A stretch of 64,000 nucleotides of DNA, taken from NCBI RefSeq assembly GCF_008477545.1, contig NZ_VORA01000001.1, forward strand, positions 1,674,001 to 1,738,000, in the 5' to 3' direction. The stretch is from Roseibium aestuarii. GTDB taxonomy: Bacteria; Pseudomonadota; Alphaproteobacteria; Rhizobiales; Stappiaceae. The position numbers and the translations under genes were made by a program. Positions 44,206-53,471 of the stretch are shown piece after piece. The first letter of the stretch is position 1, and every line of letters starts with the position of its first letter. The notes under the pieces were generated by a model, which worked only from the letters and a program-made list of their open reading frames with translations, did no database searches and was not told the DNA's origin.

Positions 44206-45180
44206 TCAGTGACCGAGCTTGGCGAGGCGGGCGGCCTTGAGATCCGCAAAATCCTCGCCCGCATGGTGGGACGACCGGGTCAGCGGGCTGGCCGAGACCT
44301 TCAGGAAGCCCTTGGCATAGGCGATCCGCTCATAGGCCTTGAACCCTTCCGGCGTCACGAAGGACATCACCGGGTGATGCTTCTTCGAGGGCTGGAGATA
44401 CTGACCGATGGTGAGGAAGTCCACATCCGCAACCCGCAGGTCGTCCATGAGCTGGAGCACTTCATTGCGCTCTTCGCCGAGGCCAACCATGATGCCGGAC
44501 TTGGTGAACATGCCCGGATCCAGCTCCTTGACCTTCTGCAGCAGACGGATGGAGTGGAAGTAGCGGGCGCCCGGGCGAACCTTGAGATAGTTCGACGGAA
44601 CGGTTTCCAGATTGTGGTTGAACACGTCGGGGCGCGCTTCCACCACGATCTCGATGGCGCCGTCCTTGCGCAGGAAGTCCGGGGTCAGAACCTCGACGGT
44701 GGTGCCCGGAGACTGTTCGCGGATGGCGCGGATGACGTTGGCGAAATGGGTCGCGCCGCCGTCGTCCAGATCGTCCCGGTCGACGGAGGTGATGACCACG
44801 TGATCGAGCCCCATGCGGGCCACCGCCTCACCGATGGAGCCCGGCTCCTTCTGGTCGACGGCCCCCGGCATGCCGGTGCGCACGTTGCAGAAGGCGCAGG
44901 CGCGGGTGCAGGTGTCGCCCAGGATCATGAAGCTGGCGTGCTTCTTCGACCAGCATTCCCCGATGTTGGGGCAGCCGGCCTCTTCGCACACGGTCACCAG
45001 ACCGTTCTTCTTCACGATGTCGTGGGTTTCCCGATAGACCGGAGACGTGGGCGCCTTGACGCGGATCCACTGCGGCTTGCGCTGCACCGGATTGTCGGGA
45101 CGGTGAGCCTTTTCCGGATGGCGCGGCCGCTCCGAGCGGGCGTCAGCGGACTTCGAGAGGGTGTCGACGATCGTAACCAT
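44206..45180 (-). CDS. lipA: Lipoyl synthase
   Basis: LipA inserts two sulfurs into protein-bound octanoyl groups, making lipoate for PDH and related complexes. The 324-residue radical SAM protein has the auxiliary cluster cysteines in [13 protein letters not shown] (about residues 67-79) and the radical SAM CxxxCxxC as CTRACAFC (about residues 93-100). Its location near pdhA-pdhB-pdhC-lpdA fits its role: PdhB and PdhC here both carry lipoyl domains that it must modify. Confidence 0.97.
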   Translation of the reverse strand: MVTIVDTLSKSADARSERPRHPEKAHRPDNPVQRKPQWIRVKAPTSPVYRETHDIVKKNGLVTVCEEAGCPNIGECWSKKHASFMILGDTCTRACAFCNVRTGMPGAVDQKEPGSIGEAVARMGLDHVVITSVDRDDLDDGGATHFANVIRAIREQSPGTTVEVLTPDFLRKDGAIEIVVEARPDVFNHNLETVPSNYLKVRPGARYFHSIRLLQKVKELDPGMFTKSGIMVGLGEERNEVLQLMDDLRVADVDFLTIGQYLQPSKKHHPVMSFVTPEGFKAYERIAYAKGFLKVSASPLTRSSHHAGEDFADLKAARLAKLGH

Positions 45181-45300
45181 GGCGCTTAAGTGTCGCTCTT
45201 CCGGGAAAAGGTCAAGTGTTGTTTGGCACGGGCCGCCATGCGGCTCGTGCAGGTCTGTTTGTGCAGCAGGCGGACACCACCAGAGCCCCGCCAGTCCGCA

Positions 45301-45723
45301 TCAGATCAGCGCTTCGAGGCGGGCCTTGGCCCGCTCCGACAGGGCCTGCGGCTTGCGGCTCGCCAGGTTCACCTGAACCATGACCGAGCGGGCGCGAGCC
45401 ACCACCTTGTCGGCCTGGAAGACGGTCTGGTCCAGGGTCACGGAGCTCGATCCGACCTTCACGACCCGGGTGCCCATGTCGACGCTGCCCGGCCACAGGA
45501 CCTCGGCCACATAGTCCAGCTCAAGGCGCACGATCACGAAGCCGCAGTCGGGATCAAGGATCGCCTCGTCCCCTTCGGCTGCCGCATAGAGCAGTTCGGT
45601 GCGCGCGGTTTCCAGGAAGGTGGAAAAGACCGCGTTGTTCACATGCCCCTGGGCATCGGTGTCGCCATAGCGCAGCTTGTCGCTCGCGCGGGCGGGAAAG
45701 TCGGCAAGGGTTTCGGTGCTCAT
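45301..45723 (-). CDS. 4-hydroxybenzoyl-CoA thioesterase-like (hotdog) acyl-CoA thioesterase
   Basis: The 140-residue hotdog-fold protein has the catalytic loop YGDTDAQGHVNNAVF (about residues 19-33), where the first Asp of DAQGHVNN is the nucleophile or base in YbgC/4HBT thioesterases. It lacks any targeting sequence. Substrate range is unknown; short or medium acyl-CoAs are usual. A GlsB-like gene ends 4 bp upstream on the same strand, so the two are probably co-transcribed. Confidence 0.87.
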   Translation of the reverse strand: MSTETLADFPARASDKLRYGDTDAQGHVNNAVFSTFLETARTELLYAAAEGDEAILDPDCGFVIVRLELDYVAEVLWPGSVDMGTRVVKVGSSSVTLDQTVFQADKVVARARSVMVQVNLASRKPQALSERAKARLEALI

Positions 45724-45727
45724 GAGC

Positions 45728-45964
45728 TCAGAACAGCTTCTTCCAGATGAAGAGGAACAGGATGGCGCCGAGGGTCGCGATCAGGAACTGGTCGACGAGC
45801 CCGCCGGCCACGTGGAGCTGGAACATATCCGCCAGCTTTCCCCCCAGCAAGGCACCGACCAGGCCGACCACAAGAGATCCGAGAAAGCCGCCGCGGCTGT
45901 TCATCACCCGATGGGCGATGGCACCAGCGGCCAGGCCGATGATGATCCAGAGAATGAAGCCCAT
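45728..45964 (-). CDS. GlsB/YeaQ/YmgE-family stress-response membrane protein
   Basis: The 78-residue protein has three transmembrane helices rich in Gly: GFILWIIIGLAAGAIA, GFLGSLVVGLVGALLGG and FLIATLGAILFLFIW. This is the transglycosylase-associated protein family pattern; homologues are induced by envelope or general stress, and biochemical function is unknown. It lies directly upstream of the thioesterase gene on the same strand. Confidence 0.9.
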   Translation of the reverse strand: MGFILWIIIGLAAGAIAHRVMNSRGGFLGSLVVGLVGALLGGKLADMFQLHVAGGLVDQFLIATLGAILFLFIWKKLF

Positions 45965-46072
45965 GAAAGTTTCCCCTGCCCTTGCCCTTCAAGGCAATCA
46001 CCCGGCCTCAATCAAGAAGACGCTCGAGGCGCTGTCTCCGCATGAGGGGGCATCTGTACTCATAAACACTCC

Positions 46073-46174
46073 GCTGTCCCGGACGGAGCGAAGCGAAGAT
46101 CCGGGACCTCCCGAGTGTATGCCAACAGGGCCACGCTCGAGACCGTAGAGGTCCCGGCTCAAGGCCGGGACAGC
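46073..46174. repeat. Composite palindromic repeat, complete short form (102 bp)
   Basis: The left end reads GCTGTCCCGG-N18-CCGGGACCT (46073-46109) and the right end AGGTCCCGG-ctcaag-GCCGGGACAGC (46149-46174). Each end folds as a hairpin, and the outer ends GCTGTCCCGG/CCGGGACAGC are terminal inverted repeats, giving a MITE-like layout. The left end aligns base for base with 21917-21951 except in the loop. Confidence 0.85.
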
Positions 46175-46197
46175 ATGGAGGACACCCCCCGAAACCG

Positions 46198-46225
46198 CGA
46201 GAACCGGCGCGCGCGCCGGTTCTCG
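46198..46225. terminator. Large perfect hairpin after lpdA
   Basis: CGAGAACCGGCGCG and its exact reverse complement (14+14 bp, essentially no loop spacer) lie 9 bp past the lpdA stop. The T-tract (ATTTTT) is on the plus-strand side, so in the lpdA direction the U-run precedes the hairpin. It probably ends or stabilises the lpdA transcript, but intrinsic termination in that direction is not assured. Confidence 0.7.
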
Positions 46226-46234
46226 ATTTTTCCA

Positions 46235-47683
46235 TCAGGCGTTCAGCACCTTACCATAGGCGTCGAGCACCGATTCCTTCATCATTTCCGACAGGGTCGG
46301 ATGGGGGAAGATCGTGTGCATCAGGTCTTCCTCGGTGGTTTCCAGGTTCATGGCCACCACGAAGCCCTGGATCAGCTCGGTCACTTCCGCCCCCACCATG
46401 TGGGCGCCGATGAGCTCGCCGGTCTTCTTGTCGAAGATCGTCTTGATCAGACCGTTGTCCTCACCGAGCGCAATGGCCTTGCCGTTGGCGCCGAAGGAGA
46501 AGCGGCCGACGCGGATCTCGCGGCCCTGTTCCTTTGCCTTGGCTTCCGTCAGACCGACCGAGGCGACCTGCGGGTTGCAGTAGGTGCAGCCCGGGATCTT
46601 GCCCTTGTCCATCGGATGAACATTCGGCACGCCCGCGATCTTCTCGATGCAGATGACGCCCTCATGCTCGGCCTTGTGGGCAAGCATCGGGGGGCCGGCC
46701 ACGTCGCCGATGGCATAGAGGCCCGCCACGTTGGTCTTGCCATAGCCGTCGATGACGATGCAGCCGCGATCGGTCTTCACGCCGAGCGCCTCGAGACCGA
46801 GGTTCTCGATGTTGCCGACCACGCCGACGGCGGAGATCAGACGGTCGGCCTCGATGACCTGCACCTTGCCGTCCTTGGTCTCCACATGGGCCTTGATGGA
46901 GTTGGATCCCTTCTCGACCTTGGCGACCTTCGCCTCGGTCAGGATCTTCATGCCGCGCTTTTCCAGCGCCTTGCGGGCGATGGCGGAGATTTCCGCATCT
47001 TCCACCGGCATGACCTGGGACATGACTTCGACCACCGTCACATCCACGCCCATGGAGCGGTAGAAGGAGGCGAACTCGATGCCGATGGCGCCAGAGCCCA
47101 TGACGACCAGGGACTTGGGCATGAAGTCCGGCTTCATGGCCTCGAAATAGGTCCAGATCAGCTTGCCGTCCGGCTCGATGCCCGGAAGGGCACGGGGACG
47201 GGCGCCGGTGGCGACGATGATGTGCTTGGCGGTGTAGGTGCCCTCCCCCTTGACGCCTTTCGGCACCGGGTTCTGCGGCTGAACAGCCGGCTTGGAGGAG
47301 GCGCCCACGACGATCTCGCCCGGCTTGGTGACCTTGGCCTCACCCCAGATCACGTCGATCTTGTTCTTCTTCATCAGGAAGCCGACGCCGCCGTTAAGCC
47401 GCGCTGAGACGCCGCGGGAGCGGGCGACCACGTCTTCCACCTTGGCGGTCATCTTGCCTTCCAGCGTCAGCCCATAGGACTTGGCGTGGTTGGCGTGATC
47501 CATGATTTCGGCAGAGCGCAGCAGCGCCTTGGTAGGAATGCAGCCCCAGTTGAGGCAGATGCCCCCCAGATGCTCGCGTTCGACGATTGCGGTCTTCAGG
47601 CCCAGCTGTGCGGCGCGAATGGCGGTGACGTAACCGCCGGGACCGGAGCCGATGATGAGGACGTCGTAATTCGTGTCGGCCAT
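46235..47683 (-). CDS. lpdA: Dihydrolipoyl dehydrogenase (E3 of PDH)
   Basis: E3 reoxidises dihydrolipoamide, passing electrons to FAD then NAD+. The 482-residue flavoprotein has an FAD-binding Rossmann motif at the N-terminus (VLIIGSGPGGYVTAI), the redox-active disulfide GGICLNWGCIPTKALL (about residues 39-54), the NAD-binding VVMGSGAIGIEFA and the C-terminal catalytic His/Glu HPHPTLSEM. It is the last gene of the pdhA-pdhB-pdhC-lpdA unit and is followed by a stable hairpin and a palindromic repeat. Confidence 0.97.
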   Translation of the reverse strand: MADTNYDVLIIGSGPGGYVTAIRAAQLGLKTAIVEREHLGGICLNWGCIPTKALLRSAEIMDHANHAKSYGLTLEGKMTAKVEDVVARSRGVSARLNGGVGFLMKKNKIDVIWGEAKVTKPGEIVVGASSKPAVQPQNPVPKGVKGEGTYTAKHIIVATGARPRALPGIEPDGKLIWTYFEAMKPDFMPKSLVVMGSGAIGIEFASFYRSMGVDVTVVEVMSQVMPVEDAEISAIARKALEKRGMKILTEAKVAKVEKGSNSIKAHVETKDGKVQVIEADRLISAVGVVGNIENLGLEALGVKTDRGCIVIDGYGKTNVAGLYAIGDVAGPPMLAHKAEHEGVICIEKIAGVPNVHPMDKGKIPGCTYCNPQVASVGLTEAKAKEQGREIRVGRFSFGANGKAIALGEDNGLIKTIFDKKTGELIGAHMVGAEVTELIQGFVVAMNLETTEEDLMHTIFPHPTLSEMMKESVLDAYGKVLNA

Positions 47684-47714
47684 CGTTTCCCCCTGGGAAT
47701 ATGTGCAGGAAAGC

Positions 47715-47738
47715 GGGCGCGGCAGATCCGCCGCGCCC
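47715..47738. repeat. Hairpin between pdhC and lpdA
   Basis: Perfect 9-bp arms GGGCGCGGC/GCCGCGCCC with a 6-nt loop sit in the 67-bp gap. Without a U-tract it may tune downstream lpdA levels or mRNA stability. Confidence 0.5.
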
Positions 47739-47750
47739 AGATCGGCTCGA

Positions 47751-49088
47751 TCAGACGAGCATGCTCATCGGGTTCTCGATGTAGCCCTTGAAGGCCTGCA
47801 GGAGCTCGGCGCCAAGGGCACCGTCCACGCAGCGGTGGTCGGTGGAGAGCGTCACGGTCATGACGGTGGCGATCGCCAGGGCGTCGTTCCTGACCACGGG
47901 GCGCTTCTCGCCCGCGCCGACCGCCAGAATGGTGGCGTGCGGCGGGTTGACCACGGCAGCGAAGTTCTTGACCCCCATCATGCCCATGTTGGACACGGCG
48001 GTGGTGCCGCCCTGATACTCTTCCGGCTTCAGCTTCTTGGACTTTGCACGCGCCCCCATGTCCTTCATCTCGTTGGAGATGACGGAAAGGGCCTTGGCTT
48101 CCGCCTTGCGGATGATCGGCGTGATCAGGCCGCCCGGGATCGACACGGCGACGCCCACATCGGCGTGCTTGTGCTTGACCATGGCATCGTCGGTCCAGGA
48201 CACGTTGGCATCCGGCACGTCGCGCAGGGCGAGCGCCAGGGCCTTGATGGTCATGTCGTTGACCGACAGCTTGTAGGCCGGCTTGCCGTCCTTGTCCTTC
48301 GGGGCCGCGTCATTGAGCTGAACCCGCAGGGCGAGGAGCGCATCGAGCTCGCAATCCACCGACACATAGAAGTGCGGGATGGTCTGCTTGCTCTCGGTGA
48401 GGCGCTTGGCAATGGTCTTGCGCATGCCGTCATGAGGCTCGAGCTCGTAGGAGCCTTCCTCGAACAGCTTGAGCACCTGATCCTTCGACGGACCGGCGGG
48501 TGCGGCGGCAGCAGGTGCTGCGGCTGCGGCCTTCGGCGCCTCGGCCGCCGGAGCGGCTGCCTTGCCGGTGCCAGAGGCGATGGCCTTTTCCACGTCGCTC
48601 TTCACGACACGGCCCTTGGGACCGGTGCCGGAAATGGCGGCGATGTCGAGGCCGGCCTGCTTGGCCAGACGACGGGCCAGCGGAGACGAGAAGACCCGGT
48701 CGCCCGAGGCCGTCACCGGAGCCGGGCCAGCCGGAGCTGCAGCCGCGGGGGCAGCAGACTGAGCGGCAGCCGGGGCCGGAACAGCGGCAGCAGGGGCTGC
48801 CTCCGCCTTGGGCGCCGCGCCGCCGGAAAGCGCCGAAGCGTCTTCGCCGTCTTCCAGCAGGATGGCGATCAGCTCGTTCACCTTCACGGAGGCGGTGCCT
48901 TCCGGGATGACGATCTTGCCGACCGTGCCCTCGTCCACGGCTTCCACTTCCATGGTCGCCTTGTCGGTCTCGATTTCCGCGATCACGTCACCGGCGGAGA
49001 CCTTGTCTCCCTCCTTGACGTGCCACTTGGCCATGTTGCCCTCTTCCATGGTGGGAGAGAGCGCCGGCATCGTGATGTTGATAGGCAT
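47751..49088 (-). CDS. pdhC: Pyruvate dehydrogenase E2, dihydrolipoyllysine acetyltransferase
   Basis: E2 is the structural and catalytic core transferring acetyl to CoA. The 445-residue protein has one N-terminal lipoyl domain ([11 protein letters not shown], modified Lys near residue 43), a long Ala/Pro/Glu linker (residues 80-135), the peripheral-subunit-binding domain (VFSSPLARRLAKQAGLDIAAI) and a C-terminal catalytic domain with the acetyltransferase His in STDHRCVDGALGA (about residue 418). Confidence 0.97.
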   Translation of the reverse strand: MPINITMPALSPTMEEGNMAKWHVKEGDKVSAGDVIAEIETDKATMEVEAVDEGTVGKIVIPEGTASVKVNELIAILLEDGEDASALSGGAAPKAEAAPAAAVPAPAAAQSAAPAAAAPAGPAPVTASGDRVFSSPLARRLAKQAGLDIAAISGTGPKGRVVKSDVEKAIASGTGKAAAPAAEAPKAAAAAPAAAAPAGPSKDQVLKLFEEGSYELEPHDGMRKTIAKRLTESKQTIPHFYVSVDCELDALLALRVQLNDAAPKDKDGKPAYKLSVNDMTIKALALALRDVPDANVSWTDDAMVKHKHADVGVAVSIPGGLITPIIRKAEAKALSVISNEMKDMGARAKSKKLKPEEYQGGTTAVSNMGMMGVKNFAAVVNPPHATILAVGAGEKRPVVRNDALAIATVMTVTLSTDHRCVDGALGAELLQAFKGYIENPMSMLV

Positions 49089-49104
49089 GTGCTTCCCCCC
49101 GGGG

Positions 49105-50487
<1,383 letters not shown>

Positions 50488-50503
50488 GGTCGTCCCCTAA
50501 GGC

Positions 50504-51556
50504 TCAGAGCAGGATGTCGGTGTAGAGCTCGGACACATCCGGCTCCGGGTCGGTCTGGGCGAATTCGGCCGCTTCGGCCACGATGGCGCGAACGTCCTTG
50601 TCGATCTGCTTCAGATCGTCCTCGGTGGCCCAGCCTGCATCGAGCACGCGCTTGCGGACCTGCTCGATCGGGTCGTGCTCGGTGCGCATCTTCTGCACTT
50701 CTTCCTTGGAGCGGTACTTCGCCGGGTCGGACATGGAATGGCCGCGGTAGCGATAGGTGACCATTTCCAGGATGTAGGGACCCTGACCGGTGCGGCAGTG
50801 TTCCAGAGCCCGCTCGGACGCGGCCATGACAGCGCGCACATCCATGCCGTCGACCTGTTCACCCGGGATGCCGAAGGAGGCGCCGCGCTGGGAGAGATCG
50901 GTGGTGGCGGAGGAACGGGCCACGGAGGTGCCCATGCCGTACTTGTTGTTCTCGATCACGTAGACGACCGGGATCTTCCACAGCTGAGCCATATTGAAGC
51001 TCTCGTAGACCTGACCCTGGTTGGAAGCGCCGTCACCGAAGAAGGCCATCGCGACGTTGCCGTTGCTGCGGTACATGTTGGCAAAGCCCAGACCGGTGCC
51101 GAGAGACACCTGGGCGCCGACGATGCCGTGGCCACCGTAGAAATGCTGTTCCTTGGAGAACATGTGCATGGAGCCGCCCTTGCCCTTGGAAAGGCCGCCG
51201 CGGCGTCCGGTCAGCTCGGCCATCACACCCTTCGGGTCGAGGCCCATGACCAGCATGTGACCGTGATCCCGGTAACCGGTGATCATCTGGTCGCCATCCT
51301 TCTTGGCCATCTGCATGCCGACGACGACAGCTTCCTGACCGATGTAAAGGTGGCAGAAGCCGCCGATCAGACCCATGCCATAAAGCTGGCCGGCCTTTTC
51401 CTCGAAGCGGCGAATGAGGAGCATCTCGCGATAGGCGTGGAGTTCCTGATCCTTGTCGAATTCTACGATCGCCTGAGCGGCCGATTTGGCAGCTCCGCGC
51501 GTGCGGCTTGCGGACGTTGCGCCCGAGCCGGCAGTGGTCTTAGTCGCTGCGGCCAT
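50504..51556 (-). CDS. pdhA: Pyruvate dehydrogenase E1 component subunit alpha
   Basis: E1-alpha binds thiamine diphosphate and decarboxylates pyruvate. From ATG 51556 the product has 350 residues. A low-complexity Ala/Thr/Ser N-terminal tail precedes the catalytic domain: MLLIRRFEEKAGQLYG, the ThDP motif GDGASNQGQVYESFNMA (about residues 185-201), NNKYGMGTSVARSSA and the phosphorylation-loop-like YRYRGHSMSDPAKYRSKEE. An ATG at 51592 would add 12 residues. It starts the pdh operon; its promoter should lie in the AT-rich 51600-51710 gap. Confidence 0.96.
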   Translation of the reverse strand: MAAATKTTAGSGATSASRTRGAAKSAAQAIVEFDKDQELHAYREMLLIRRFEEKAGQLYGMGLIGGFCHLYIGQEAVVVGMQMAKKDGDQMITGYRDHGHMLVMGLDPKGVMAELTGRRGGLSKGKGGSMHMFSKEQHFYGGHGIVGAQVSLGTGLGFANMYRSNGNVAMAFFGDGASNQGQVYESFNMAQLWKIPVVYVIENNKYGMGTSVARSSATTDLSQRGASFGIPGEQVDGMDVRAVMAASERALEHCRTGQGPYILEMVTYRYRGHSMSDPAKYRSKEEVQKMRTEHDPIEQVRKRVLDAGWATEDDLKQIDKDVRAIVAEAAEFAQTDPEPDVSELYTDILL

Positions 51557-51710
51557 ATCCCTCGTCTCTAGCTGGCGTTTCCCTATAGACATCCAGCGGA
51601 AATTAACCTGCGCCTCTTGTCAATGAAAGATAGGCACAACGCAGGTGCAGCATGAATTATCTAATTGAAACTTATAAAGAAACGTTGATTAACTGAAATC
51701 CGGCTAAAAC

Positions 51711-52070
51711 CTAACGATTAACCAGTTCACGGTTTACGTTCGCGTAGCGCTGCGCCCTTCGCAAAATTACCAATTCATCCTTCTGGACGAGGTTGAGGCT
51801 CTGGCGCGCGCGTTCGTCGACCATGTCCGGATCAAGGCTTTCCGGACGCAGAAGGGAAACCTTCGAGAGCAGGAGACTGCGCTCCTTCACCAGGGCGTCG
51901 AGCTCGGCCTGAAGCATGGCTTCCTGGCGCTCGATGCGGGCGCGTCCGACCAGCCCCAGCTCGCCATTCAGGGCATGGAAGCCGAAATAGGCGAGAACCG
52001 ACAGGGCGGCTGTCGGAATGGTCAGTCGGCGGAGGACGGATTGCTTGCGCTGGCGGGTGGTCGCGGGCAC
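51711..52070 (-). CDS. FtsB/DivIC-type septum formation initiator
   Basis: The 119-residue bitopic protein has one N-terminal transmembrane helix (TIPTAALSVLAYFGFHAL, about residues 17-34) and a periplasmic coiled coil (RIERQEAMLQAELDALVKERSLLLSKVSLL), followed by LDPDMVDERARQSLNLVQKDELV, the typical FtsB region contacting FtsL/FtsQ. FtsB helps activate septal peptidoglycan synthesis. Its place just upstream of pdhA is conserved in alphaproteobacteria. Confidence 0.9.
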   Translation of the reverse strand: MPATTRQRKQSVLRRLTIPTAALSVLAYFGFHALNGELGLVGRARIERQEAMLQAELDALVKERSLLLSKVSLLRPESLDPDMVDERARQSLNLVQKDELVILRRAQRYANVNRELVNR

Positions 52071-52438
52071 GGATGAAGACCTTTGAACTCGGATACGACG
52101 GGTCTGTTCCGACTATGGCCGGTCACGGTTAAGAGAGCGTTTCTGCACCCGCGAAATCCGCCGCCAATCCGCCTTCATCCCTCCCCTGATCGACCATGAA
52201 GGGGAAGACTGGAAATCGCGGAACCGGCGGCAGTCCAGCCTTTGCGCCGCAGACGCAGGGAGAGCCCCCGCCCTGCCCTTGCCGCACCCGCAGGCTCCCG
52301 CCCCTGCTTCCTTCCGCGCGGCTTTGGCACGGCCCCAGAACGCAAGAGGCCCTCGAACCGGGACGCGATTCGAGGGCCTTAAGATCTTCAGCGTGGTGAT
52401 GTCAGATGAGAATCTTTCCGCCCCCGCCCGGCACGCAG
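52071..52438. other. 368-bp gap between ftsB-like gene and tpiA
   Basis: No gene is supported. It contains the tpiA-side hairpin at 52347-52379, the probable ftsB promoter near 52071-52140, and otherwise unstructured GC-rich sequence. Confidence 0.45.
52347..52379. terminator. Hairpin downstream of tpiA
   Basis: Eleven-bp arms AGGCCCTCGAA (52347-52357) and TTCGAGGGCCT (52369-52379) enclose an 11-nt loop, 60 bp past the tpiA stop. In the tpiA direction it is followed by CTTGCGTTCT, a weak U-containing tail, so it is a plausible terminator. Confidence 0.7.
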
Positions 52439-53212
52439 TCAGGCGTAGGCTGCGAGAATACCGAGGAAATCGTCCGCCTTCAGGCTGGCGCCGCCGACGA
52501 GCGCCCCATCCACATGCGCAACGGCCATGAGCTCGGCCGCATTGCCCGGCTTGACCGAGCCGCCATAGAGAAGACGCATGGCCGCACCTTGCGCCCCGAA
52601 GCGGGCCACGAGCACATCGCGCATGGCCTTGTGCATGGCGGCCACATCCTGCGCGGTGGGCGTAAGGCCGGTGCCGATCGCCCAGACCGGCTCATAGGCA
52701 ATGATGGTGTTGTCGGCCGTCACCCCGTCGGGCACCGACCCTTCAAGCTGGTCGGCCACGACGCCGATTTCCTCGCCGGCCCGCCGCTGGGCTTCGGTTT
52801 CCCCGACGCAGACGATGGCCACCAGACCCGCACGGTGGGCGGCTTCCGCCTTGGCCCGCACCAGCGCATCGCTCTCGCCATGATCGGCACGGCGCTCCGA
52901 ATGCCCGACGATCACGGCACGCGCGCCGCAATCGGCCAGCATCTCAGCGGAAATGTCGCCGGTGTGGGCGCCGGATGCGGCCACGTGGCAATCCTGCGCG
53001 CCAATGGCAAGCGGCATGCCGACACTGGCGACGGCTGCCGTGTAGGCCAGGGTCGCGGGCGGGCAGATCATCACGTCAACGCGGGACGCAAGGGAAGCGG
53101 AAACGCCCTTGCCGATCTCGGCGAGGGTCGCCAGCGAGGCGCGCGCGCCATTCATCTTCCAGTTGCCGGCCACGATCGGCTTGATGGTCTTTTCGGTCGG
53201 ATTGGTTGCCAC
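52439..53212 (-). CDS. tpiA: Triose-phosphate isomerase
   Basis: TpiA interconverts dihydroxyacetone phosphate and glyceraldehyde 3-phosphate. GTG 53212 is chosen because AGGAGGA lies 8 nt before it and it gives the expected N-terminus (257 residues), with NWKMNG containing the catalytic Lys. The electrophilic His lies in VIVGHSERR, the catalytic Glu in [11 protein letters not shown] and the phosphate loop in [11 protein letters not shown]. It is divergent from the PpiD gene. Confidence 0.97.
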   Translation of the reverse strand: MATNPTEKTIKPIVAGNWKMNGARASLATLAEIGKGVSASLASRVDVMICPPATLAYTAAVASVGMPLAIGAQDCHVAASGAHTGDISAEMLADCGARAVIVGHSERRADHGESDALVRAKAEAAHRAGLVAIVCVGETEAQRRAGEEIGVVADQLEGSVPDGVTADNTIIAYEPVWAIGTGLTPTAQDVAAMHKAMRDVLVARFGAQGAAMRLLYGGSVKPGNAAELMAVAHVDGALVGGASLKADDFLGILAAYA

Positions 53213-53471
53213 GGCGCATCTCCTCCTGAGGCGTTGGAACTCCATCGGGCAGTTCTATAGCCGATCCGGCGCGAGGCTCCAGAAATATAACGATTGAATG
53301 CTGCGCTTTAGTTCTTCGCGCCGCCTTGCTCCCCTTGCCAAGCGTCTCTATGATCCGGCCGCTTCGCTCCAGGTGACTGCATGTTTCATGCAGGGCCGGG
53401 CGATCTTCCCTTTGCCGGCTCGGAAACGGGCACGGCTGCGGTCCTGATGAACGAAAACGACGGGAGACACC

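Noticed and set aside
51593..51710. TTGACA-like -35 box upstream of pdhA
   Set aside because: A TTGACA hexamer is present on the minus strand (51618-51623), but no -10 hexamer with 16-18 bp spacing follows.
52196..52530. Short open frames in the ftsB-tpiA gap
   Set aside because: They overlap the terminator hairpin and the tpiA 3' end and have no family features.
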